64,000 nucleotides of DNA, taken from assembly GCA_017163975.1 (NCBI GenBank), contig JAFFSR010000227.1:8670501-8734500 (forward strand). The letters run 5' to 3'. A model generated the notes under the pieces. That model did no database searches, had not been told where the DNA came from, and saw nothing but the letters and a program-made list of their open reading frames with translations. Positions 49,863 to 62,144 of the stretch are shown here, piece after piece. A program made the translations under genes and the position numbers. This stretch comes from Anastatus disparis. Taxonomy: Eukaryota > Arthropoda > Insecta > Hymenoptera > Eupelmidae. Each line of letters opens with the position of its first letter. Within the stretch, counting starts at the first letter, position 1.

Positions 49863-50502
49863 ATTTTGAACAATAAAATATATGAACTATTTTCTTTAAG
49901 TTGTATTTATTAAAATTAAAAATGATTTAATCTTTTTCTTATTTACAAAAATGACATAAGTCGATTTGTGTTGATTAAATTTGATTTAACATTTCTGTTA
50001 CTCAGAAATTATTTCAACCAAATTGTAATGTAAATATACAATTAGTATAATAGATTTTTTGTTATATTTATATTCGTAAAATTTGACTTGAAAAATTATT
50101 TTATTAAATATATTTTTTGTTTTGCAAAATAAGATTTCTGAATTTGATTTACCAATATTTTATTTTTATATATTATATTAAAGATTTTAATATCACCTAT
50201 ATTGTATACTTTATAGATATGATATAAAAAAAAGTTAAAAAGTTTTCAATTAAATGTGGTAAAACTTTGATTTTTTATTTGAAATTATTTATCATATATT
50301 GATATAGCAATATCCAATATATCAGCAATATCCAATATATTGCCAATATGTGGGAATAATGTGGGTTTTGGCCCTAGGGATTGATAAATGCTAAATGTTG
50401 GCGAAATATTGGAAAAATTTTGCCAAGGGATTATTAAATAAATGCAATATATTGGATATTGTTTCACCAATATCTTGGCAATACAAATTTTTTTTACGCG
50501 GG
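49863..50502 (-). repeat. right 640-bp terminal inverted repeat
   Basis: Reverse complement of the left repeat, ending TTTTTACGCGGG before the ACA target duplication. Confidence 0.95.
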
Positions 50503-50505
50503 ACA

Positions 50506-53500
50506 TTAAAAAATCCCAACTAAATAGTTATATTATTTGAAAAGCTCGAGTCCAAAGTACAATTGCAAATTTGACGTTGAACTTAGTACAATAGTCATTA
50601 TAGTATAATAGCTTAACTATACAATCACATTCTTCTATAACTGCACTGTTGAATTCGCTGGGAATTATACGTTGGGCGCGGACAAGCGAGCGTGTATCGG
50701 GAGCAGCATGCAGAAATTCAGAGCAACGAGCCAGGCCAACCATCCATGGTTATAACGGTTAAGGGCTCTATGTTCGCCGTTGCGAACAATGGCCCGCTGA
50801 GAGAGATAAAGAGAGACAAAGAGGGAGAGAAACAGAAAGAGAGAGAGAGAGACAGACACACGTACACAGAGAGAATGAGAGTATCGCGAAGCATTGCGGG
50901 AAATGCGATTAGGAAGTAAAATCCGGTGAGCCGCGCCTGTATGCGCGCGAGCTTACGTTTAGAATCGACGTACGAGAATTAATATTGGGCATACGCTCGA
51001 AAGAGAAAGAGAGAGAGAGAGAGAGAAAATCCGAGAATGTTGCTCTGAGGGCATGGTTTAGGATTTAACTCTGTGCCTCGCTGCGACTCGATATGGAGAA
51101 TGTATAAGCAGAGTTATTTGTTTCAAGCTCTGTACTAGAGATTTCGATTGCCGTTCAGGGAATGTTTTGAGCATCGTTTAATTTGAGCCAGGAAAAGTTG
51201 GAAATTCAAAGTTGATAGCCTTTTTATTAGGAAATTTATTTTATAACGATTGTTTATTAGAGAAAAATTCGATATCGACGTTCAAATTCAGATGAATTGT
51301 TTTCTTACGATACGATAGTCTTTATTAAAAACGTAATAAACAAATTTTTTTAAATACATATTAAAAATAATTAGTTTTAGATTATAAATACGGTAAATGC
51401 AAATACGTATGTATATGAGTGCGTGTACGAACGTACAAATGTGTGAGAATGTTTTTGTCCCAATTTTTGAGCGAATTCGGATCATTCATCAAAATAGTTG
51501 ATCAATTTAACGTTATTATTTTAATATTGAGAGCTAAACAATTGGTAGAATGATTTTTCATTCTATAATCAATTCCTTATAAATTAAATATTTATTAATA
51601 GCTCATAAACATATAAGAAGTTGTATTTTGAGAAAAATTTCAGAAAACAAATGCATAAAAATTAGCATGAATAATTTTCTATTAAAAAAATTGGTACACT
51701 TTTTTACAGAGCGAAAGCGAACGATGAAAATTTGTAAATTGTATGAGAGAAAACTGAATAAAAAATTTACGTATTATCAAAAATAATAAATTCTTTTTAG
51801 TTAAATTTTCAAGGTATAAACATCTATATAATACATTGATAATGATATCTTATTACATCTTTGTAACAATAATAAAGCTATGAATTTCTGAATGCTATAA
51901 AGCAATCTGAAACCCTGACGTATGTTTAATTAAGGTCAATGACTCAGAAAATTGGATTCAATCGTTAAATACATATATTTGTAATAGACTCTCGTTATTC
52001 AAACTAAACTTTACATTTGAATTCCTAATTATTAAATAAACAAGACTTTGGAATCTTAACAAACGTCTTTGTTGGAAGATTTCAACATGTTAAATTATTT
52101 AACTACCTTGCTACGTGAAGAAAATCATTGTTAAAGTAAAGAGAATACTTAAGTATGTATAATTATCACTACATAATTACTTTATTAATTTAAAATCAGA
52201 TATTTTGTAAATTGTTTTTTTTTTGTGATAAGATATATAGTCAGAAATTGAATTTCAAACGCCGTATTGAAAATACAGCTTTAATTAACGTGCAAAGCCA
52301 CGATTTTGGAAAAAGTGATTTTATCCTACAACAATCCATTTTGAGCCACAGGCGCTCAAGACTCGTCGAAAATCCAAACCCTGCTTTTGCTGTAGCATCG
52401 GCTTGCGTTTTCAAACCACCGATAATAGCTTGGAAAGCCTTTAAAAGCTCCCTCTCTCCCTCCCTCTTACTGTTTAAAGCGCAACAAGCTAAAGCTTGGA
52501 GGAGGGGGAGGGTAGAGCTTTCTACTCTTTAAAATTTTGACCCAAATATCATCATCCCTTTGTTGTGCGCGCTGCAAAATTTATCGGTATAAAGCATACA
52601 CACACACATACATATATAAACGTGCAAGGTTTAAAACGTGGCAGTGCGGACACCGCAAAATTCCCTTCAGGGGGTCCATGGCCATCAAACCATGCTATAC
52701 AAGCAGAACAAAGGAATATTTTACGCGTTTACATCATAGGCCAAAAAGCTCTGGTATTCACTTTTATTTTTTTAACTCACTGGCTTATAAAATCCTCGGC
52801 AAAATTGTAAATCCGTTACTAAAATTGACGAGAGTGACCATTCCAAAAACTATTCCTCGCTATAGTGCTGGAAAATCACAAGTGCCACTAGAATTTTCAA
52901 TTTGTTTCTTTTTCTCTTTTTATTTACGAAAATAATGTTTGGAACAATACGCGTTTCAAATAATGGAAGTATTTTTCTAAAATTTTTGATGATTTTAACG
53001 TACCTTTCAAAAATCACGTTAAAGCGATTAAGTGTCAGGTCGATGATGCGGTTTAAAAGGAATTAAGTGGGTTCTTTATATATGAGTAAGGCTCTTATGG
53101 CGTTTGATATGCTTTGAGATCAAAGGCTAAAATATGAGAGAATGAAGATAGTCAAAGTCTGGATTAACTAAATTAGGAAAAAGATATTCGTTTCAATGTG
53201 TATTTTTCTGAGTTAACACTTTATGAATTCTGGTTTCAGTTAAGATTAAGCTCCTTTATCAATGAGAATACTATTCGAAAAGATATTTTTATTGAAATAT
53301 TTAATAAAATCCAGATTATTTTCAAATAGAAAATTTTTAATTAAAAAGTTTTAAAATAAAATTTTTAAAAAAAAATTATAGTTTGTTAAGTAACGGAACA
53401 TTATGTTGACTTTGACATTTCTATTTATCTCCAATAGTTCTTTAACTATTTTAAATCTTATATTATACTAGACTTTAGGAACTTAAAATTATTCTGCTAT

Positions 53501-55030
53501 AGTTATATAGCTTTTATTGATTCAAACATCAAATCTTTGTTCGTTTATATTCAATAATGTTTATGAATATTATATATATAAAAATTTAATGTACGTTAAT
53601 AAATTATATTTATTCAAATTCAATATTTATCTCGAATATTAAACATATTTATGAAAGCTATTAGAATTCATTTATTGTACTTGACCATATGCAGACAATA
53701 GATTCATTTAGTATGCATAAGATATAAGTACTTTGAAAAGTAGAAAAATAATTGAATTGATAAATAAAATTTTACCTACAGATTTACTTAATAATTATAA
53801 AAATATGTAATATTTTATAAAAACGTAAAAATCTTGTGTTGAAAACAATAGAAGCAAATTGGTTACTATGACGAGAATCCAATTTTGAAAAAATTATATC
53901 CTACAGCCCATTACATTTAATATCTGCAGCGTAAGCTTCTTCATGTTTATAATCTTCGTCACATTTCAACGATGTTAACATCCATCCTCCTCTCTCCCAT
54001 CATCTCTTTTCGTTCATCTCTCTCTCTTTAGCTATCTATTGCTGATGTCACTTATCGGCTTTCTATGCTGCTAAGTTGTTTCGTAACATGCGAAAGAGGA
54101 AGAGAGCGAGGGAGAGAGGGAAAGAGACAGGGGATAAGCGCCGTGGTATAACAGAACCCGATTTACAGGTCGAAAATGGAGCATCGATGCAGCACTATCC
54201 TATACCAGTGAAAAGCTTTTAGTCCTTCCCCTTTTTCCCTTCTACCTTTTACCTCCTCCTCCTCCTCGTCCTCCTCCCTATTACGTCAGCGAATATGTGA
54301 CTAACCGAAAGCTTGTTCGAACTTCGCTTTTCATCCCACCTGTGTATGTAATCGTCTACTAACTTTTTTTTTCGTATTTTTTTTTTCTCCCGTTTTTTTC
54401 TTTTTGCTTTTCTTCGTTGAAAGGTATATAGACTGCCTGATGCAAACTTCTTTTCCTCCAATTTATTTATCCAACTTTTTTCTTCGCTTTTCCTCGTCGA
54501 TAGGGTTTAATAAACACTGTATTGCGTTAATGCAATTTTAAATAAAATATTTAAAATGACGTTATCAAAGAATTTTCATCTCATTATAAGAAATATTTTG
54601 TTTATTTATAAAGGAAAATATTATAAAGAAAACATTTATGTTTATTTATAAAATACAACTCGAATCTCAATTTTTTAATTCTATAAAAAATTTTTTCTAG
54701 TTCTCTATAATATTTAGCTTTTTAGGACATTTTTCAAAATACAATTAAAGATTATCCTTTTGACTTGTTCATGAAAAAATTAAAAAATTGAAAATAATTA
54801 ATAGAAAAAATTGACCGAAAAAATTATTTCTCCTTAATTATTAAAATACTTGTTTCAAAATAATTTTTAAATTCAATTTTTTGAAACTGAATAACAGGTG
54901 TTCGAAAAATATTTCATATAGCAATACTTCAATATCATAATTTGATTAAAAGTAAAAGTAATAAAAATATTTAATTCTTACTACTGCATCCTTTATTCCG
55001 CAAAATATTTTCATTTAAAATTAACTTTGT
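50506..55030. other. AT-rich non-coding stretch with mixed islands
   Basis: Mixed-composition islands lie at 50650-51130 (with GA runs at about 50838-50850 and 51001-51026), 52300-52900 and 53950-54320. I examined frames there (for example 50692-50919, 52212-52532 and 52537-52935) and saw no conserved domain or good splice context. They may be exons of a poorly conserved gene or regulatory DNA. Confidence 0.4.
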
Positions 55031-55035
55031 AAAAA

Positions 55036-55278
55036 TGTTAAATAATTAATAAAAGCAGAGCACAATTTATATTAAAAGAAAAGTATTTATTTAATCAATA
55101 CAAGAGTAACTTAATTAAATGATCTCTCTATACAATAATGAAATACAAGCTCTGACTTTAACAGACGGACTTGAACTGAACTGAACGACGACGAGACGCA
55201 ACTTGATTCTCTTCAACTGTCTACTAAAATATTCTCAATAGGTGGCGACACCTAGTATGAGTGTGTATATTTTCAACA
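55036..55278 (-). repeat. 3' LTR of the copia element
   Basis: 243 bp, identical by eye to the other LTR. On the plus strand it begins TGTTAAATAATTAAT and ends GTATATTTTCAACA. Confidence 0.97.
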
Positions 55279-55291
55279 CTCCCTCCCACAC
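55279..55291 (-). other. polypurine tract of the copia element
   Basis: On the sense (minus) strand GTGTGGGAGGGAG directly abuts the 3' LTR. This is the expected position and composition for the plus-strand primer. Confidence 0.85.
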
Positions 55292-55440
55292 TCATACATA
55301 TTTTAATTAAAAGAGTTGTAACATCTCTCTCGTTCTTATTGTTTCTGTTCTGATCGTTCATTTAGTTCCTGTAATATAGAGAAAAAGTTTGTTAATAACT
55401 TAACTAAAATACATATCAGAAATATAATCAGTCAATGTTA

Positions 55441-58330
55441 TCAGTCGTTAAATATTTGTTTGGTCAGTCGTTCATGTAATTCAAATGACAAAGGTTTTGT
55501 GAATACATCAGTTATCTGACTTTTAGAGGAAATTCAACTGACATTAATTAAACCTCTAGTTACACATTCCTTTACATAATGTTCTTTTATTTCGGTCATA
55601 TGTCTTAATTTGTTTTCACCTCCAGTCTTAACGCTTGCTTCTGCTGCCTTGTTATCACACCATAATAGAATTGGAGCTAATTCTTGTTTTAACAATCTTT
55701 TTTAAAATTTGATATAAGGATATCAATTCTTGAGCGCATTCATTTATAGAAACATATTTCTGTCTGTGAGTTCTTCAGGATGTTGTGTCTTCGAAAAACT
55801 TGATCACAAAGCTACTGGTCGTAAGAGAATTTTTGCAGTCGTCAAAACTTGCATCTGAAAATCCTTGTAAACAGTCGTTCTGTCCTTTATATCTAAGTTC
55901 AAAGTCTTTTGTTCTTCTTAATTATTCAAATACTCTTTCAATCTTCTACCAGTCATTTTTCAGTAAAGTTGATTTGGTGTCTGCATAGAGTATTTACCTC
56001 ATATGCAATTTCTGGCCTGCTTGCATTGATTTCTCCTTTTTTTTTTTTCACGCTGTCTTTTCTTCTTATTGGCTACCTGATTGATTACCATAGGTGTTCG
56101 TTGGGCGAGTGATTGATCCAAACTAAACTTCTTTAGCATTTTGTTTATTTATTGTTCTTGCTTAATGCTCAGTATCTTTTTTTTTTTCTGTCTTATTTTA
56201 TTTCTGAGCCTAAAGAACTTTTAGTCTTACCAGTTTCTGTCATTTAAAATTTTTTTTTTTTTCTTTACATTTGTTACAAACTAGCAGAATGTCATCTGCA
56301 TACTAAATCAAGATAAGAAATCCGTCTTTTTCTTGCTGAGTAAATAGACAAGACTCATTGTTGAATGATCTAAGTCCACATTTCTTTACTGTCTTTTTAA
56401 GTCTTTCATTCCAACATTTTAAACTGACTTTCAGATCGTATAAAGCATTTTCCAATACACACATCTTGTTTTGTTTGATCCTTTCATAAGCAGTCATCCC
56501 TTCAGGTATTTCCATATATATCTCATTGCTTCAATATCCATTTACAAAAGCTGTCTTCACGTCCATCTGACATATTTTTAAATCCAATTTGTTTGCCATT
56601 GCCAGTATAGATCTGATTAAATGTAATCGTGAATCCGGTGCATATGTTTCTTGCATGTCATACTCATTTCTGTCTTTAAAACTACGAATTACTAGTCTCG
56701 CTTTATATCTTATTTTACTGTCTTCTTTTTTTTAGATACCCATCTTGAATGTATAATGTTTGATCTTTTTCTGTCATTCATTACTATTGAACTGTCAACT
56801 CTAATTTTCATACATTATTCTTATACATACATTCTAATTCTTCAATAATAGTTTTGGTCCATTTTTTTTTTTTTTTTTTGTTTATCTTTTGACTTCATGG
56901 CTTCCAAGTTTGTACTCAGGTCATTATTTATTTCTGCTAATAAAACATAAGTTTCTTCATTTATCTTATTTTCTGTACTTGTTTGTGTTTCCATTGGTAA
57001 TTGAATCTGTCGTTTTGTTTTCTCTCCCTCCGATTCTTGCACTCCATATTCAGTATTTTTCTTAACTTTTGTCGGTCTTCCTACTAATTTTTTTTTTATT
57101 TTCTCTCCCACCAATCCTTGTTACTTTTTATCAGTCTTATTATTTTCGTTTCTTGGTCGTCTAACTGATCTTTTGAATTTCTCTCCCTCCGGTTTTTGTA
57201 TTCGTGTTTCATTTTCTCTGTCTTCGAATACAAAATTCACAAACAATGTATCTTTATCTTTTCATCAATTTGTTTCCAGTCTTGTATATCAGTTGTTGCA
57301 TATCTGTCCTTGTAGACTAATTTTTCGTTGAATCGTACATCTCTGCTTTCTTATAGTTTACATAAAACCCATTGTGTCTAAATTCATTATTTGCAAAGGT
57401 TCAATTGTTCAATGCTTGACTGTCTTAAATGGCAATTTGTTAAACTTTGCAATCATACACACTTCACAGTCTTTCAACGTATCATCAAATACAGCTTGTT
57501 TTAAAGTTTTGATATTAGGAAATTTTAATTGTAATTTTCTTAAATAATCAACTGATGAATGGCCCATTCGAAAATGCCACAACATAGCGTAGTTGTTTGT
57601 ATTAATTTTGTATTTTCAATCTCACATTAAGATTCTTCACTGACTTTAAAATCATGCGATTTATAAATATTTCTGTCTGCAATCTAAATATTTTTCTTCT
57701 TTGACTGTCTGATTTTCTTGCTTTTCATTAAATTGATTATTTTCTTCAATATTCTGTTCTTCATTCATTCTACTTGTCGTTACATATACTAGAACCTGTC
57801 TTTGTTTTTAATTATTTTCTGTCGCTTCTGATTCAAAATCAGTCAATCAATATGGCTGATTATATATTGGTAAGGATGAAAAATTTTCATTTAAGTTTTC
57901 CATGCAGATTATTCTGTCTAAAATAATAAATTTTCCATCAGTCGTATTTGTTTGCACGCTTCCTTCTTCCTTAGATTTAAGATTTACGCTGCAATCTTTA
58001 TTTGCGCATTGGATTCCGTCTAGTTGTTCAATAAATGTCCTGAAAATCAACTTTGAATTTGTCAAACGTTCTGTCGCATCACTGTCAGCACTCGGTTCAT
58101 TAGTCTTCTTATTTCTAGATTCTAATTGGTTAAAACTGCCTCATTTTTTTTATATTTTCTTCTGTTATATTTTACATAATTTTCTTGTCTCCTTTTATTG
58201 ACAGATTTTGCTCGTATTTAATTAACATTGTTAATTAGATTAGCTATCTTACTTGTGAATGATGTCCGACCTGTACTTTCTTTACTTTTATTATTATAAT
58301 ATTTTGATTCATACCTTTTTCTGTTTTTCT
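55441..58330 (-). pseudogene. copia pol remnant (integrase, reverse transcriptase, RNase H)
   Basis: In sense order, a zinc-binding integrase head is visible at about 57440-57595, with WHFRMGHSS and CEVC. The catalytic DDE core after it is largely missing. The reverse transcriptase begins near 56740 (YKARLVIRSFKD), continues through QMDVKTAFVNG and EIYMEIPEGM (about 56520), ALYDLKVS (in place of the usual Gly-Leu-Lys-Gln type motif) and the catalytic YADD at 56291-56302. RNase H has CDNKAA at about 55680 and ends SFELHERLTK with a stop at 55441. Stops and frameshifts interrupt every domain, including stops just before YADD and in the RNase H tail. The product would have copied and inserted the element; it cannot be made in one piece here. 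Confidence 0.93.
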
Positions 58331-60079
58331 GTCTCGAGTGTCCCTGACGCTTTGGACATGTTGAGATCACATGATCACGGGTAAATATCTGACAAAAGTA
58401 ACACTTCTTTATGCTATTTCCCTGTCGTGGGCAGTCGCTGGCACAGTACCCATAACTGTCGCACTTTCTGTATCGCCCTTGATTTGACCGTCATAGCTGT
58501 CGTTTGATGGCTTTCAACCTGTATAATAAGTAATTTTAGTTTATCATAAGATAACCCTTTCACTATAACACTTTCTGTCATAAAACTTATTCCTTCTACT
58601 TGATGTACTTTGCTTATGATAGTATTATAAAAGAAATCTCTTTCGTCTTCTTCAGGCAACGATTTAACTTTTGGCATGTTATTATAACTTCTTACTATTT
58701 CTTCAAATCTGTCTATAAAATTAACTGCCTTTTTCTTTCGCTGGATTATACTGTATGTTGTATTTTTTTAATACTAGATGAAGTTACATTTACCTCGCTT
58801 CAATTTAATTATTTCGCTTTAATTTCTTTAATTCTGTTCAACAATTCAACTAAATCTTTAATTTTCATAACTCTAGCATGATAGTCTTTATCTATTCTAT
58901 TTATTAAAATATCACGAACTTTCATTTGCTACAATAGTACTATCTACAACATACAATAAGTCCAGCGAACTTAATTCAGACATAAAATAATCCAAAGTTT
59001 TCAAATATGATTTGAGTCGTTAATTTATAATAGCGTTTTACTGGTCCGTCTTTTCCAGTCAGTCCGGTTTTGATAATTTCTGTCAACTGTTTAAAAAATG
59101 TCTAAAATATTGTCGTTTTCTTTAATAAATCTTTTATCAACCTTTATTTGTATTAAACGCGATATTTCCAATTTATTTAACGGTCCTAAGTGTTCGTCCA
59201 AGACTGTCGAGTTCCCGAAACCTTCTGCATTAAGTGTATAATTTTCAAAATCATTGTTTACCTTATATGTCGTTTTGCTGTCTTTGGATTTATCTGTCCT
59301 TTCTGCCTCATTACCTGTAGTCATCCTCCTTCCCCTGTTCAAATTCCTCCCTCATCGCATCCAGAGCCTGGCCGCCAAAGACCCACGTGGCGCTTCCCTC
59401 CTTTATCATCAAAGTCATCAAAGCGTTTTTTTTTTTTTTTTTTTTTTTGCTCTATTCTTCTCTTTTCTTCGTCTCTCTTGTTCTTTGCCATTTCTGTCTT
59501 AACTGAATTAAGCTTATCCATTACCTTGTCCAATTTGTCAGATAGGTCTAAATCAAAATTTTCATTATAATAATCATGCTTAAAAATCTTACTCTTATCG
59601 TCAAATTTTCTGTCATAATTTTTCTATTTTATTGACAAAACAACGAAATATTTATTTATAAATTTTTTTTTTTTAAACTTTTTATTTGACTTTACCTGAC
59701 AATTTTGATTCAGTCATTTCATTCATTCTGTTTTCTGTCTCTATCTTTATTTCTGTCGTTTCAATCGTATTGTAATCCCATACGCTCTTCTCTGTCTTTA
59801 GCTCCGTCTTCGTTCTTATTTTCATCTGTATTTTCCGTCGTATACTTATTTTTCCAATACATCATTCAATTTTGCTGTCAAACCTTTGATTTGTTTTTGT
59901 CTTTCCTTATCTGTCGCTATTTGACCTCCTGCAGTTACTTTAACTACAGTTTTCACAGAGCCGTCTTCAAAACCGTCACTTTATTCTACTTTCTGTTCTG
60001 TCTCGTTATATAGCCCCTCCGTCTTCTCAGTCTCATTGCTGTCGTTAATTCTGTCTTTTCTCTCTTTCTTATCAGTCAT
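58331..60079 (-). pseudogene. copia gag remnant
   Basis: A likely start Met lies at 60077-60079 (MTDKKERKDR) and opens an acidic, Lys-rich N-terminal part. A long-frame section (59091-59342) follows, then a section (58414-58677) with FYNTIISKVHQVEGISF, typical of the copia gag core. Two zinc-knuckle-like units sit at about 58350-58480 in a different frame: CDSYGYCASDC, and CYFCQIFTRDHVISTC. The second has the C-x2-C-x6-H-x4-C spacing, a looser version of the standard knuckle. Several frameshifts and stops break it. Gag would form the particle and bind the RNA. Confidence 0.85.
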
Positions 60080-60240
60080 AGTGTGGCCACCTGTCGTACA
60101 ATAGGGCATATATAATCTGTCTTCACTCTGTCTTCATCTCTGTGACTGTCCTTATCACCAGGTCAAATTCTTTACTCATAACGTACTTGTCAACTATAAA
60201 GGAATAGTAAACCAATATAAATAAAATTCATATAATTTTG

Positions 60241-60276
60241 CCGAACACAAGCAAAACTAGAAAATTTACGTTAGAG

Positions 60277-60351
<75 letters not shown>

Positions 60352-60602
60352 GAGCTTAATAGACCGAACACAAGCCCTTCAAGCTCAATATATCTATAAA
60401 AATAAAGTGAATCAACCTAGTATGCCGAACACAAGCAATATTAGCTCATTCATATTTATGACAATTTAAGAGAATCAATCTAACATGCCGAACACAAGCA
60501 ATGTTAAATCAATCAAATTTGCCAGTTATTTATGTATATTTTTATATTTATAATTATACATATGTGCTATTATTCCCATACACAATATACTGAACACAAG
60601 TA
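60241..60602 (-). repeat. leader repeats: five copies of a 12-bp motif
   Basis: CCGAACACAAGC on the plus strand (GCTTGTGTTCGG in sense) occurs at 60241, 60364, 60425 and 60488, with a diverged copy at 60591 (TGAACACAAGT). The middle copies are 61 and 63 bp apart, with AT-rich filler that shares words such as AATCAA. They lie in the untranslated leader between the primer site and gag. Confidence 0.88.
60281..60349. repeat. (AT)n microsatellite in the copia leader
   Basis: About 34 AT units, between the first and second 12-bp leader motif. Confidence 0.97.
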
Positions 60603-61522
60603 TTATTATGTATGTGAAAGCAGCAACTATGATCGATCAATATTATTTTTAAAACCATGGATATATTTATTAAAAAATATTTTTATATACGTACGTTCAA
60701 GCTTAATAAAATAAAATTTTTAATTTGAAATAATCATTATTCATTATCTAATTTGTATTCAATTTGTCATAATTTTGAATACAATGCTGCCTTTAACAAC
60801 TGTCATATACATATTCTCATGAGGATGTTTTGTGAAGTTGCAATAAACTTCTTTCCTCTGTATAATGATAATTTCAATTAATTAAATATTCTTAAATATA
60901 TTTTTCTTAAAGTCGTTCTTTTCTGCCTTTTTTTTTTTTTAATCGGTCTTTTGTATACATTTACGTAAACTTTATTTTTGTCCGCTTTGATTTAGTTTGT
61001 TTCGCTTCACTAATTCTGTCTCTTTCTTAATCTGTCATTTTTATTGCAACGACGCGCACGCTTCTATACATATACGATCACACTTATATACTGTCTCTTT
61101 TCATTATGCTATAACCATGTTATACGTACATATGTATACGTATATATCTGCGAGTTTATTCTCGCCTTTTAGCAGTCACCGTCTTTCTGTCTTTTTCTAA
61201 TTGCGCGCGCACGTCTTCACGGTCTTTTTATTGTACACGGCGTCGATGTCTTTTCATCAACTCGACTTGGGCCTACGGCCGCCATGTTTGTGTGCATTAT
61301 TATCTTTCAATTTTTAGAAGTCAGGCCAATGCCTTTCTTCCTTCAGCAATCATACTTAGTATTTCAACATAAAAACGCGTCCGTTTTTACATTTATTTTT
61401 AATCATAGCGAAATTTAACCAAATCCAAGCGGCACTTTTTGCAAATATTAGTTTTTAACCGGTTCTCATTTATTTCCGTCTATACCGTCATAAATATGTT
61501 CAGATCCCTGGCGTGCATTCAC

Positions 61523-61590
61523 TATACATACATATATATATACACACACATATATATATACACACACATATATATATACACACACATAAT
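61523..61590. repeat. compound TA/CA microsatellite
   Basis: Three successive blocks of TATATATA followed by CACACACA, in the leader of the copia element. Overlapping Ile/His/Thr frames here are artefacts. Confidence 0.93.
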
Positions 61591-61797
61591 ACGTTCATAC
61601 GTAAAAAAACCTTTTTCACTACGTGTTGTCGTTTATTTAGTCTATCAATTTTATTTTGTGCGTGCATGGTCTCTTCTCTCATTCTATATACATACATACA
61701 CACATACAAAGCATACAAAATTTTCTTATGCACGCATAAATCTGTCATACTGATACACATTATGTCATTTCACCCAACATGGCGACTTATTTTATTT

Positions 61798-61820
61798 CTC
61801 TCTCTCTCTCTCTCTCTCTA
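61798..61820. repeat. (CT)n run
   Basis: Short CT microsatellite in the copia leader. Confidence 0.9.
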
Positions 61821-62125
61821 TAGACTAGCGCACGACGCTATCTATTCTCTGTCCTTTTCTTTCTTTCTATAAGCGTGCTTGCGACGCCATTACTGTCTTA
61901 TAGAATTGAGAGAGAATAAAGTAAAATTCTTACCCGGAGTCAACTCCTTTTTCTCCCTCTGCTGTCCTTCGCTCTGTCTTTTTTCATTTGTTCCTTGACT
62001 CGCCATCTCTGACGCTTCCACCAGGAGATAAAGAACAATAAAACAATTCACCAAACAGACTGACGCACGCTCCAAACCACACAAACCTCTTTCTCAATTT
62101 TATTAAATAAAACGCGCAGTTAAAA

Positions 62126-62144
62126 GCACTCTGGGCTCATAACC
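62126..62144 (-). other. primer-binding site of the copia element
   Basis: Plus-strand GCACTCTGGGCTCATAACC directly abuts the 5' LTR (62145). It resembles the anticodon arm of a tRNA-Met (CTCATAA loop with CAT anticodon), not the tRNA 3' end. This is the half-tRNA priming known for Drosophila copia, which uses an internal fragment of initiator tRNA-Met. Confidence 0.85.

Larger units (their letters stand above)
46781..50502. mobile_element. CACTA/CMC-like DNA transposon, defective
   Basis: This 3,722-bp element has 640-bp terminal inverted repeats (46781-47420 and 49863-50502). They start CCCGCRTAAAAAAAATTTG and align without length change. It is flanked by ACA on both sides (46778-46780 and 50503-50505), a 3-bp target duplication as expected for the CACTA/EnSpm group. 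Inside are a remnant Tnp2-type transposase (47983-48570, -), a hairpin module (48592-48667) and a degenerate minisatellite (48865-49535). Each terminal repeat carries subterminal copies of ATATTGGATATTG, plausible transposase-binding sites. The near identity of the repeats suggests recent activity. The short transposase means it would need a partner element. Confidence 0.88.

Noticed and set aside
50692..50919. 75-codon Arg/Glu-rich frame
   Set aside because: Its second half is a GA-run translation, and the first half has no motif. A real exon here cannot be excluded but is not supported.
52212..52935. Frames of 106 and 132 codons in a mixed island
   Set aside because: No recognisable domain and no convincing splice or promoter context. 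Kept only as part of the island description.
61439..61872. Frames of 86-119 codons rich in Ile/His/Thr/Tyr
   Set aside because: Derived from the compound TA/CA and CT microsatellites in the copia leader.
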